A stretch of 64,000 nt of DNA from an uncultured Bacteroides sp. (GTDB lineage Bacteria > Bacteroidota > Bacteroidia > Bacteroidales > Bacteroidaceae). Numbering within the stretch: the first letter of the stretch is position 1; each line of letters begins with the position of its first letter. A program made the position numbers and the translations under genes. The notes below the pieces were generated by a model, which worked only from the letters and a program-made list of their open reading frames with translations, was not told the origin of the DNA and did no database searches. Below, one piece after another: positions 24,733 to 31,976 of this stretch. Where the stretch lies: positions 103,497 to 167,496 of the forward strand of contig CASEKR010000003.1 of NCBI GenBank assembly GCA_949288585.1. Reading direction: 5' to 3'.

Positions 24733-26100
24733 ATGGCAAAGGAAAAGACAGTGTACGTGTGCAGCAACTGCGGGCAGGAATCGCCCAAGTGGGTGGGCAA
24801 ATGCCCCGCCTGCGAACAGTGGAACACCTATGTAGAGGAAGTGGTACGCAAGGAGCCGGCCGGCCGGCAACCCGTGGCGGGACTGGAAAGAAGCAAGTCG
24901 AAGCCCATGCCCCTGGACGAAATCGACGCCGGCGCCGAACCGCGCATCGACCTGCACGACGAGGAACTGAACCGCGTGTTGGGCGGCGGACTGGTGCGCG
25001 GCTCGCTGGTGCTGCTGGGCGGCGAACCGGGCATCGGCAAGTCGACCCTCATCCTGCAGACTGTGTTACGCATGCCGGAGAAGCGCATCCTCTACGTCTC
25101 GGGCGAAGAGAGCGCCCGGCAACTAAAGCTACGTGCCGACCGCCTGGCGAAGGTTTCGGGCGATTGCCTCATCGCTTGCGAGACGTCGCTGGAGCAAATC
25201 TTCACGCACATCAAGAACACAAAGCCGGAGTTGGTCGTGATTGACTCCATACAGACCATCTCGACGGAGACACTGGAGTCGTCGCCGGGCAGCATCGCCC
25301 AGGTGCGCGAATGCGCGGCCTCCATCCTGCGCTTCGCCAAGGAGAGCCACACGCCGGTCATCCTCATCGGACACATCAACAAGGAAGGCAGCATCGCGGG
25401 GCCGAAGGTGCTGGAACACATCGTGGATACCGTCTTGCAATTCGAGGGCGACCAGCACTACATGTACCGCATCCTGCGCAGCATCAAGAACCGCTTCGGC
25501 AGCACGGCCGAACTGGGCATCTACGAGATGCGGCAGGACGGGCTGCGGCAGGTGAGCAACCCGTCGGAACTCCTGCTGAGCCAAGACCACGAAGGGATGA
25601 GCGGCGTGGCCATCGCTTCGGCCATCGAGGGCATACGCCCGTTCCTCATCGAGACGCAAGCGTTGGTGAGCAGCGCGGTGTATGGCAACCCCCAACGTTC
25701 GGCCACGGGATTCGACACGCGGCGCATGAACATGCTGCTGGCCGTGCTGGAGAAGCGCGTCGGCTTCAAGCTGGCGCAGAAGGACGTGTTCCTGAACATC
25801 GCCGGAGGGCTGAAGGTGAACGACCCGGCCATCGACCTGGCCGTCATCAGCGCCATCCTGAGCAGCAACATGGACGTGGCCATCGAGCCGGAGGTGTGCA
25901 TGGCGGGCGAAGTAGGCCTGTCGGGCGAGATACGCCCCGTCAACCGCATTGAGCAGCGCATCGGCGAAGCGGAGAAGCTGGGCTTCCGACGCTTCATCCT
26001 GCCCCGCCAGAACCTGCAAGGGCTGGACACGAAGAAGACGGGAATCGAACTGGTGCCCGTGCGCAAGGTGGAAGAAGCCTTCCGCAGCCTCTTCGGGTAG
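24733..26100 (+). CDS. radA: DNA repair protein RadA (Sms)
   Basis: RadA is a hexameric RecA-like helicase that extends recombination branches. The 455-residue protein has all three family parts. The N-terminal C4 zinc finger uses Cys10, 13, 24 and 27. The RecA-like core has Walker A at 96-105 (GGEPGIGKST), and its RadA-specific KNRFG motif is in the segment IKNRFGSTAELGIYEM. The C-terminal Lon-protease-like domain includes FLNIAGGLKVNDPAIDLAV. It is a single-gene unit. Confidence 0.98.
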   Translation: MAKEKTVYVCSNCGQESPKWVGKCPACEQWNTYVEEVVRKEPAGRQPVAGLERSKSKPMPLDEIDAGAEPRIDLHDEELNRVLGGGLVRGSLVLLGGEPGIGKSTLILQTVLRMPEKRILYVSGEESARQLKLRADRLAKVSGDCLIACETSLEQIFTHIKNTKPELVVIDSIQTISTETLESSPGSIAQVRECAASILRFAKESHTPVILIGHINKEGSIAGPKVLEHIVDTVLQFEGDQHYMYRILRSIKNRFGSTAELGIYEMRQDGLRQVSNPSELLLSQDHEGMSGVAIASAIEGIRPFLIETQALVSSAVYGNPQRSATGFDTRRMNMLLAVLEKRVGFKLAQKDVFLNIAGGLKVNDPAIDLAVISAILSSNMDVAIEPEVCMAGEVGLSGEIRPVNRIEQRIGEAEKLGFRRFILPRQNLQGLDTKKTGIELVPVRKVEEAFRSLFG

Positions 26101-26106
26101 GGGCAT

Positions 26107-26138
26107 AAAAAAAACAGCCCCGCAATCACTTGCGGGGC
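26107..26138 (-). terminator. Terminator of the tRNA-Val pair
   Basis: GCCCCGCAA pairs with TTGCGGGGC around a four-base loop, and on the minus strand eight T follow. It may also block radA readthrough. Confidence 0.85.
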
Positions 26139-26174
26139 CACCCTATTATGGCATACAAAGTCCTACACTCTGTG

Positions 26175-26249
26175 TGGACGTTGACGGATTCGAACCGCCG
26201 ACCCTCTGCTTGTAAGGCAGACGCTCTGAACCAGCTGAGCTAAACGTCC
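26175..26249 (-). tRNA. tRNA-Val (anticodon UAC), copy 1
   Basis: The 75-nt cloverleaf has a GGACGTT/AACGTCC acceptor stem, the D arm AGCTCAGCTGGTTCAGAGC, anticodon loop CTTACAA and T loop GTTCGAATC. CCA is not encoded. It is the promoter-distal copy of a tandem pair. Confidence 0.95.
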
Positions 26250-26286
26250 GTGGCTAAAGGCGGAAGTGAAGTAGGTTCTTTGTGTG

Positions 26287-26361
26287 TGGACGTTGACGGA
26301 TTCGAACCGCCGACCCTCTGCTTGTAAGGCAGACGCTCTGAACCAGCTGAGCTAAACGTCC
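26287..26361 (-). tRNA. tRNA-Val (anticodon UAC), copy 2
   Basis: The sequence is identical to the gene at 26175-26249 over its whole length, and four bases of 3' flank (TGTG on the plus strand) are also shared. The two genes are 112 bp apart start to start and are read from one promoter. Confidence 0.95.
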
Positions 26362-26387
26362 GTTACACTTCCGTTTCAAAAGCGATG

Positions 26388-26419
26388 CAAAGGTACGGGC
26401 TTATTTTGAGACTACCAAA
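26388..26419 (-). promoter_or_regulatory. Promoter of the tRNA-Val pair
   Basis: On the minus strand TTTG (26416-26419) precedes TACCTTTG (26388-26395) by 20 bases, matching the Bacteroidota consensus. Confidence 0.85.
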
Positions 26420-26522
26420 ACTTTTTCCCATTATTTTTTCCAATTTTTCTTGCCAGGAAGCGATATTCACTGTGAACCAAAGGATTAACCACCCGAAATT
26501 TTTCCGTCCCGACGGGCGTGCG

Positions 26523-26610
26523 GAAGCCGTTTGCACCGGGTGCGGCGGACGTTTGTCCCGAGTACGGCAAACGTTTGCACGTTGTACGGCGTTCATTTAT
26601 CCGGAGTGCG
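26523..26610. repeat. 22-bp-period intergenic array C
   Basis: Four units end at 26544, 26566, 26588 and 26610, all exactly 22 bp, in the reverse orientation (consensus end CCCGAGTGCG). A partial unit precedes them. The second unit matches the core of the other arrays perfectly (CGTTTGTCCCGAGTACG apart from one base). It lies between the carB terminator and the tRNA-Val promoter. Confidence 0.8.
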
Positions 26611-26630
26611 GCGGACACAAACACGGAAAA

Positions 26631-26678
26631 GGGGCTGTGCCCGGGCCGGGACAGAAAGGTCCCGGCGGGCACAGCCCC
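26631..26678 (-). terminator. Long hairpin terminator of carB
   Basis: GGGGCTGTGCCCG with GGCCGGGAC pairs with its downstream complement around AGAAAG, giving a stem of more than 20 bp; a short T run follows on the minus strand. Confidence 0.75.
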
Positions 26679-26700
26679 CGATGGTTGTCCGCGCGGCGGA

Positions 26701-29700
26701 TTACTTATATTCCTGCCAGCTCTTGATAGCGATGTCTTCGGGCTTGAGGGCGCAGAAGGCCTCGATGAAGGCGCCGGCCAGGCGGGCGTTGGTGATGAGC
26801 GGTATGTTGTGGTCGATGGCCGCACGGCGTATCTTGTAGCCGTTGGTCAGTTCACGCTTCGTGTGATTCTTAGGGATGTTGACGATGAGGTCGAAGGCGT
26901 GGGCGGCAATCATGCGCATCACGTTGTTCTCGGCATCGGGCTTCTCGTCGGGCCAGTAGACGGGAGTGGTCTCCACGCCGTGGGCGTTGAGGAAGGCCGA
27001 GGTGCCGGCGGTGGCGTAAATCTTGTACCCCTTGGCATGGAGCATGCGGCTGGCGTCCAGCAAATCCACCTTGCTCTTCATCGCCCCGCTGGAGAACATG
27101 ACGCCCTTCTCAGGCGAGGGAATCTTGAAGCCGACGGCAATCATGGAGTTCAACAGCGCCTCGTCGAAGCTGTCGCCCAGGCAGCCTACTTCGCCCGTGG
27201 ACGACATGTCGACGCCCAGGACGGGGTCTGCCTTGTGCAGGCGGCTGAAGGAGAACTGGCTGGCCTTGACGCCTATCCAGTCGATGTCGTAGGCCGACTT
27301 CTCCGGCAGGCTGTAAGGAGCGTCCAGCATGATGCGGGTGGCCGTCTCGATGAAGTTGCGCTTCAGCACCTTGCTGACGAAGGGGAAGGAGCGCGAGGCG
27401 CGGAGGTTGCACTCGATGACCTTCACTTCGTTGTTCCTTGCCAGGTACTGGATGTTGAACGGGCCGGAGATGTTCAGTTCCTTGGCGATGCGGCGGCTGA
27501 TCTGCTTAATGCGTCGGGCCGTGGCGAAGTATATCTTCTGCGCGGGGAAGACGAGGGTGGCGTCGCCCGAATGCACGCCGGCAAACTCGACGTGTTCGGA
27601 GATGGCATACTCTACGATTTCCCCGTTCTGGGCAACGGCGTCGAACTCAATCTCCTTCGTGTTCTGGAGGAACTGCGACACGACGACGGGGTATTCCTTG
27701 GAGACCTTGGCGGCTTCCTGGAGGAACTGTTCGAGTTCTTCCTCGTCGTAGCAGACGTTCATGGCGGCGCCGGACAGGACGTAGCTGGGACGGACGAGCA
27801 CGGGGTAGCCCACTTTCTTGATGAAAGCCTTGACGTCGTCCAGGCTGGTCAGTTCCTGCCAGGCGGGTTGGTCGATGCCGAGCATATCCAGCATGTGGCT
27901 GAACTTGTTGCGGTTCTCGGCCCGGTCGATGCTGACGGGCGACGTGCCCAGCACGGGAACGGACTGGCGGTAGAGCTTCATGGCGAGATTGTTGGGAATC
28001 TGCCCGCCCACGGAGACGATGACGCCCCGGGGCTGCTCGAGGTCGATGACGTCGAGGACGCGCTCGAAGGACAGCTCGTCGAAGTAGAGACGGTCGCACA
28101 TGTCGTAGTCGGTAGAGACGGTCTCGGGGTTGTAGTTGATCATGATGCTCTTGTATCCCAGCTTACGGGCGGTCTGTATGGCATTGACGCTGCACCAGTC
28201 GAACTCTACCGAGGAGCCGATGCGGTAGGCACCGGAGCCGAGGACGACGACGGACTTCTCATGCTTGTAGTAGTTGACGTCGTAGCCCTGCACCTCGTAG
28301 GTCATGTAGAGGTAGTTGGTCAGTTCGGGGTGCTCGCTGGCCACGGTGTTGATGCGCTTCACGGCAGGCAGGATGCCCAGTTCCTTGCGGCGGGCACGTA
28401 CCAGGAGGTTCTCCTTCTCCATGTTGCCCTCGGGATGGAGCACGAAGCGTGCAATCTGGAAGTCGGAGAAGCCCAGGCGCTTGGCTTCGCGCAGGACGTC
28501 GGCGGGGATGTCTTCAATCTTGTCGTAGCCTGAGAGGACTGCCTTGTAGTCCACGATGTTCTTCAGGCGGGAGATGAACCAGGCGTCTATCTTGGTGAGG
28601 TCGACGATGCGCTCGATGGTGTAGCCCTCTTCCAGCGCCTGGGCGATGGCGAAGATGCGCAGGTCGGTGGGATGGGACAGTTCATGGTCGAGGTCGGAGA
28701 AGGAGAGACCTTCGTTGCCGACGAACCCGTGCATGCCTTGGCCTATCATGCGGAGGCCTTTCTGTATGATTTCTTCGAAGGAGCGTCCGATGGACATGAT
28801 TTCTCCGACCGACTTCATGCTGGAGCCAATCTCGCGGCTAACGCCGACGAACTTGGTGAGGTCCCAGCGCGGGATTTTGCAGATGAGGTAGTCGAGCGAG
28901 GGGGCTACGTAGGCGGAGTTGGGGGTGCCCATCTCTCCTATCTGGTCCAGGGTGTAGCCCAGGGCTATCTTGGCGGCGACGAAGGCCAGGGGGTAGCCTG
29001 TTGCCTTGCTGGCGAGGGCGGACGAACGGCTGAGGCGTGCGTTGACCTCGATGACGCGGTAGTCGTTGGTCTCGGCGTTGAAGGCGTACTGGATGTTGCA
29101 CTCGCCGACGATGCCCAGGTGGCGTACGCACTTGCGGCTGAGGGCCTGGAGCGTCTCGACCTGTTCCTGCGTGAGCGAGCAGGTGGGGGCGACGACGATG
29201 GACTCGCCGGTGTGGATGCCCAGGGGGTCGAAGTTTTCCATGCTGGCCACGGTGAAGCAGTGGTCATTGGCATCGCGGATGACCTCGAACTCTATCTCCT
29301 TCCAGCCCTTCAGGCTCTCTTCGACGAGTATCTGCTTGCTGAAGGTGAAGGCGCTCTCGGCCAACCGGAGGAAGGTTTCCTCGTCGGGGCAGATGCCACT
29401 GCCCTGGCCGCCGAGGGCGTAAGCGCTGCGGACCATGACGGGATAGCCTATCTCCTGGGCGGCGCGGAGGGCGTCGGCCATGGATTCGACGGCATGGCTC
29501 TTGGGGGTCTTCATGGGGATTTCGTCCAGCTTGCGGACGAAGAGGTCGCGGTCCTCGGTGTTCATGATGGCCTCGACGGAGGTGCCGAGGACGCGGACGC
29601 CGTACTTCTGGAGGATGCCTTTCTGGTAGAGTTCCGTGCCGCAGTTCAGGGCCGTCTGGCCGCCGAAGGCCAGGAGGATGCCGTCGGGGCGCTCACGCTC

Positions 29701-29883
29701 GATGATGCGCTCGACGAAGTAGGGGGTGACGGGGAGGAAGTAGACCTGGTCGGCGATGCCTTCCGAGGTCTGGATGGTGGCGATGTTGGGGTTGACCAGC
29801 ACGGACTGGATGCCTTCTTCGCGCAGGGCTTTCAGTGCCTGCGAGCCGGAGTAGTCGAACTCGCCGGCCTGCCCGATTTTCAT
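26701..29883 (-). CDS. carB: Carbamoyl phosphate synthase large subunit with abnormal N-terminus
   Basis: CarB makes carbamoyl phosphate for arginine and pyrimidine synthesis. From KIGQAGEFDYSGSQALKAL onward it is complete: two ATP-grasp halves, the internal repeat start KSVVVLGSGAYRIGSSVEFDW, and a C-terminal MGS-like domain. I start at the ATG at 29883 (MKIGQAG), giving 1060 residues against 1073 in E. coli. The first strand and GSG-type loop that normally precede KIGQAGEFDYSG (present in the second half as VVVLGSGAYRIG) are missing. In-frame ATGs at 29952 and 30030 would add residues that do not restore them. Immediately upstream lies a hairpin plus seven T (29884-29916). No carA is in the window. 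Confidence 0.9.
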   Translation of the reverse strand: MKIGQAGEFDYSGSQALKALREEGIQSVLVNPNIATIQTSEGIADQVYFLPVTPYFVERIIERERPDGILLAFGGQTALNCGTELYQKGILQKYGVRVLGTSVEAIMNTEDRDLFVRKLDEIPMKTPKSHAVESMADALRAAQEIGYPVMVRSAYALGGQGSGICPDEETFLRLAESAFTFSKQILVEESLKGWKEIEFEVIRDANDHCFTVASMENFDPLGIHTGESIVVAPTCSLTQEQVETLQALSRKCVRHLGIVGECNIQYAFNAETNDYRVIEVNARLSRSSALASKATGYPLAFVAAKIALGYTLDQIGEMGTPNSAYVAPSLDYLICKIPRWDLTKFVGVSREIGSSMKSVGEIMSIGRSFEEIIQKGLRMIGQGMHGFVGNEGLSFSDLDHELSHPTDLRIFAIAQALEEGYTIERIVDLTKIDAWFISRLKNIVDYKAVLSGYDKIEDIPADVLREAKRLGFSDFQIARFVLHPEGNMEKENLLVRARRKELGILPAVKRINTVASEHPELTNYLYMTYEVQGYDVNYYKHEKSVVVLGSGAYRIGSSVEFDWCSVNAIQTARKLGYKSIMINYNPETVSTDYDMCDRLYFDELSFERVLDVIDLEQPRGVIVSVGGQIPNNLAMKLYRQSVPVLGTSPVSIDRAENRNKFSHMLDMLGIDQPAWQELTSLDDVKAFIKKVGYPVLVRPSYVLSGAAMNVCYDEEELEQFLQEAAKVSKEYPVVVSQFLQNTKEIEFDAVAQNGEIVEYAISEHVEFAGVHSGDATLVFPAQKIYFATARRIKQISRRIAKELNISGPFNIQYLARNNEVKVIECNLRASRSFPFVSKVLKRNFIETATRIMLDAPYSLPEKSAYDIDWIGVKASQFSFSRLHKADPVLGVDMSSTGEVGCLGDSFDEALLNSMIAVGFKIPSPEKGVMFSSGAMKSKVDLLDASRMLHAKGYKIYATAGTSAFLNAHGVETTPVYWPDEKPDAENNVMRMIAAHAFDLIVNIPKNHTKRELTNGYKIRRAAIDHNIPLITNARLAGAFIEAFCALKPEDIAIKSWQEYK

Positions 29884-29916
29884 AAAAAAATACGCCCCCA
29901 CCTCCCGGTGACGACG
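29884..29916 (-). promoter_or_regulatory. Terminator-like hairpin directly before the carB start (possible attenuator)
   Basis: On the minus strand CGTCGTCACC, loop GGGA and GGTGGGGGCG form ten positions with one mismatch, followed by TA and seven T, and then at once by the ATG at 29883. Upstream in the same leader, ACGTCTC and GAGACGT form another hairpin. The geometry is that of an intrinsic terminator. Confidence 0.5.
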
Positions 29917-30051
29917 TATCAGATGAGGATTATATAAAGATGGTTTTGCCATGAAGGAAAAGTCACCCCCGTCACGTCTCCAGGAGAAGAGAGACGTCCG
30001 CCGGGGATATGTCTGTTCACTTCTTTGCATGGTTGTGAGATAATCTGGGTG

Positions 30052-30059
30052 CAAAGTAA
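30052..30059 (-). promoter_or_regulatory. Weak -7 promoter candidate for carB
   Basis: TTACTTTG on the minus strand differs from TAnnTTTG at one base; it would give a leader of about 160 bases. A 9-bp inverted repeat (TTTTCTGCA and its complement, 30085-30109) lies just upstream. Confidence 0.4.
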
Positions 30060-30144
30060 GGGGTTTTTCCGGTCTTATGCAAGGTTTTCTGCATTTTTCT
30101 TGCAGAAAAAACGCGAAGAGGGTTGGATTTCTCGCAAAAAAGCC

Positions 30145-30152
30145 TACCTTTG
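30145..30152 (+). promoter_or_regulatory. -7 promoter box for the HU-like gene
   Basis: TACCTTTG on the plus strand, about 218 bases before the ATG at 30371, so the leader would include the 22-bp array. Confidence 0.6.
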
Positions 30153-30240
30153 CAGTTACCATCCCTCCGGATGGAGCATAGTTAAACTTATTTACATAAC
30201 CAACTCGGACCGCAGATGGCCTACGGATACCTCCAGAGGG

Positions 30241-30329
30241 GGTGGACCAAAGGATATACCTTTGGTGGCCTAAGGATATACCTTTGGTGGCCTAAGGATA
30301 TACCTTTGATGGCCTAAGGTACATCCTTT
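30241..30329. repeat. 22-bp array in the leader of the HU-like gene
   Basis: Units start at 30241 (23 bp), 30264, 30286 and 30308 (22 bp each), with a degenerate copy before them. The shared core is AAGGATATACCTTTGGTGG. Each unit is an imperfect palindrome (CCAAAGG-ATATA-CCTTTGG in the first), and the first three contain an exact TACCTTTG at 30257, 30279 and 30301. The sequence is unrelated to the CGCACTCGGG arrays. Confidence 0.85.
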
Positions 30330-30370
30330 GCCCGGGGCAGGATGCGGGAAGGGTAAAAACTTCTTACATT

Positions 30371-30853
30371 ATGGCTTACTTTGAAAAACAACAAGCAGCA
30401 AGGAACGGATTGTGGTACCCGAAGGCGAAGACCATCGGAAGAGCCGTCACCACCGACGACGTGGCCCAGAGGCTGGCCGACCTGTCGGCGCTCAGCACGG
30501 GCGACGTCAAGTCTGTGCTCGACCTGCTGGGGGGCGTCATCGGCGAGTACATGAACCAGGGGCGCACGGTGAAACTGGACGGCGTGGGGACGTTCTACTA
30601 CACCATCGACTCCAGCGGCAACGGCGTGGCCACCCCCGAGGAGGTCAGCGCCAAACAGATTAACGGCACGCACGTGCGCTTTATCCCCGAAACCAGCCGG
30701 GGCCCCAAGAACGAAGTGACCAGCCGCAGCCTCATCGGGTCCAACGTCTTCTGGGAACTCCTCAGCCCCGACATCCCCGCCTCGGCGGTGGACGACGCGC
30801 CGGAACCCGGCACGGGCGAGGACGACGACTCCGGCCAGGGCACCTTCGGTTGA
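30371..30853 (+). CDS. HU/IHF-like DNA-binding protein
   Basis: The 160-residue protein belongs to the Bacteroidales-type HU family, with an N-terminal helical dimerisation part containing the TTDDVAQRLADLSALSTGDVKSVLDLL segment (about 27-53), the strand motif GRTVKLDGVGTFYY, and a beta-arm region. The C-terminal 30 residues are an acidic, disordered tail (APEPGTGEDDDSGQGTFG), unlike classical 90-residue HU. It should act as a nucleoid or repeat-binding protein. It is expressed from its own promoter with an unusual repetitive leader. Confidence 0.88.
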   Translation: MAYFEKQQAARNGLWYPKAKTIGRAVTTDDVAQRLADLSALSTGDVKSVLDLLGGVIGEYMNQGRTVKLDGVGTFYYTIDSSGNGVATPEEVSAKQINGTHVRFIPETSRGPKNEVTSRSLIGSNVFWELLSPDIPASAVDDAPEPGTGEDDDSGQGTFG

Positions 30854-30863
30854 CCCGGGCACG

Positions 30864-30912
30864 AAAAATCCCCCGCCGGCAGCGGAACACAGGCTGCCGG
30901 CGGGGGATTCGC
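30864..30912 (-). terminator. Terminator of the nucleotidyltransferase gene
   Basis: A 17-bp perfect stem (AATCCCCCGCCGGCAGC and its complement) is followed on the minus strand by five T. It also separates the convergent HU-like gene. Confidence 0.85.
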
Positions 30913-30930
30913 ATACCTGGGCGCGGGGCG

Positions 30931-31842
30931 TCAGAAGAGGCGGGCGGGATAGACCCCGGCGTCCACCAACGACTGGATCTTCGCCACCACGGCCGGGCGG
31001 TCCTCCGGATAGGTCACGCCGAACCAGCGGCTCGTCGTGTCCAGCACCTCCACCGTGGCCGTCTTCTCCCGGATGAGCTTGTCCACCAGGAGCGGGATGA
31101 AGAACTCGCTCTTCAGGTACTCCAGGTTCTTCGGGTCGGACAGGAAGGCGCGGAAGTAGTCCTCGCTGTACGTGAAATAGTCCGGCGTGAAGCCCCAGAA
31201 GTTCATGCTGACGGGCGTCGTCTCCGGCGTGGCCACCCACTGCCCGTCGTCGTCCAGATACTTCACCTCGCCGTCGCGGCGCTCAATCTTCGTGCGCTCT
31301 ACCACGGACGACAGCATCCTCCGGTCGTCCGTCCCGCAGATGCCGCGCGACACCGTGCCGCTCTCGCTCAGCGTGTTGCCCACGCGGAAGCCCACCATGG
31401 CGTAACGGTTCTTCGACCCCTCGGGCAGGGCGGACAGGAAACGGCCCATCACCTGGAACGAATCCCTGCCGTAGAAGTCGTCGCAATTGATGACCGCGAA
31501 GGGCTCATGGATGACCGGCGCGCCCATCAGCACGGCGTGGTTCGTGCCCCAAGGCTTCGTGCGGCCCTCGGGGCAGGCGAATCCCTCGGGCAGCGCGTCC
31601 AGCGACTGGAACACCAGCTCGCACGGGATGTGACCCTCGTACTTCGCGATAATCTTCTCCCGGAAGTCGGCCTCGAAGTCCTTGCGGATGACGAAGACCA
31701 GCTTGCCGAAGCCCGCGTGGATGGCATCGTAGATGGAGTAGTCCATGATAGTCTCGCCGTTGGGGCCCAGGCCGTCCAGCTGTTTCAGGCCCCCGTAGCG
31801 GCTGCCCATGCCGGCAGCCAGCAGAAAAAGAGTAGGTTTCAT
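30931..31842 (-). CDS. Sugar nucleotidyltransferase-like protein (GT-A fold)
   Basis: The 303-residue protein opens with the nucleotidyltransferase signature LLAAGMGSRYGGLKQLDGLGPNG, which binds the nucleotide triphosphate, and has the metal-binding strand FAVINCDDFYG near residue 120. This resembles glucose-1-phosphate thymidylyl- or uridylyltransferases, but no sugar-nucleotide operon is adjacent. The substrate is unknown. It is a single-gene unit with a -7 box at 31927-31934. Confidence 0.85.
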   Translation of the reverse strand: MKPTLFLLAAGMGSRYGGLKQLDGLGPNGETIMDYSIYDAIHAGFGKLVFVIRKDFEADFREKIIAKYEGHIPCELVFQSLDALPEGFACPEGRTKPWGTNHAVLMGAPVIHEPFAVINCDDFYGRDSFQVMGRFLSALPEGSKNRYAMVGFRVGNTLSESGTVSRGICGTDDRRMLSSVVERTKIERRDGEVKYLDDDGQWVATPETTPVSMNFWGFTPDYFTYSEDYFRAFLSDPKNLEYLKSEFFIPLLVDKLIREKTATVEVLDTTSRWFGVTYPEDRPAVVAKIQSLVDAGVYPARLF

Positions 31843-31926
31843 GACAATTTTGTTGAATTAGGGTTGATATTGAAGTTAAACAATTCTCACGCTCGGCGCC
31901 GGACCCCCGCCGCCCTTAGCCAGCCG

Positions 31927-31934
31927 CAAATATA
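31927..31934 (-). promoter_or_regulatory. -7 promoter box for the nucleotidyltransferase gene
   Basis: TATATTTG on the minus strand, about 85 bases before the start codon. Confidence 0.5.
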
Positions 31935-31976
31935 CGCAATATCCGCATACCCTGTACCCCCGGGGCGCGGAAAACG

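Noticed and set aside
29883-29952. Simple frameshift at the start of carB
   Set aside because: I read all three frames upstream of 29883; none encodes the expected strand and GSG loop, so a one- or two-base error cannot restore it.
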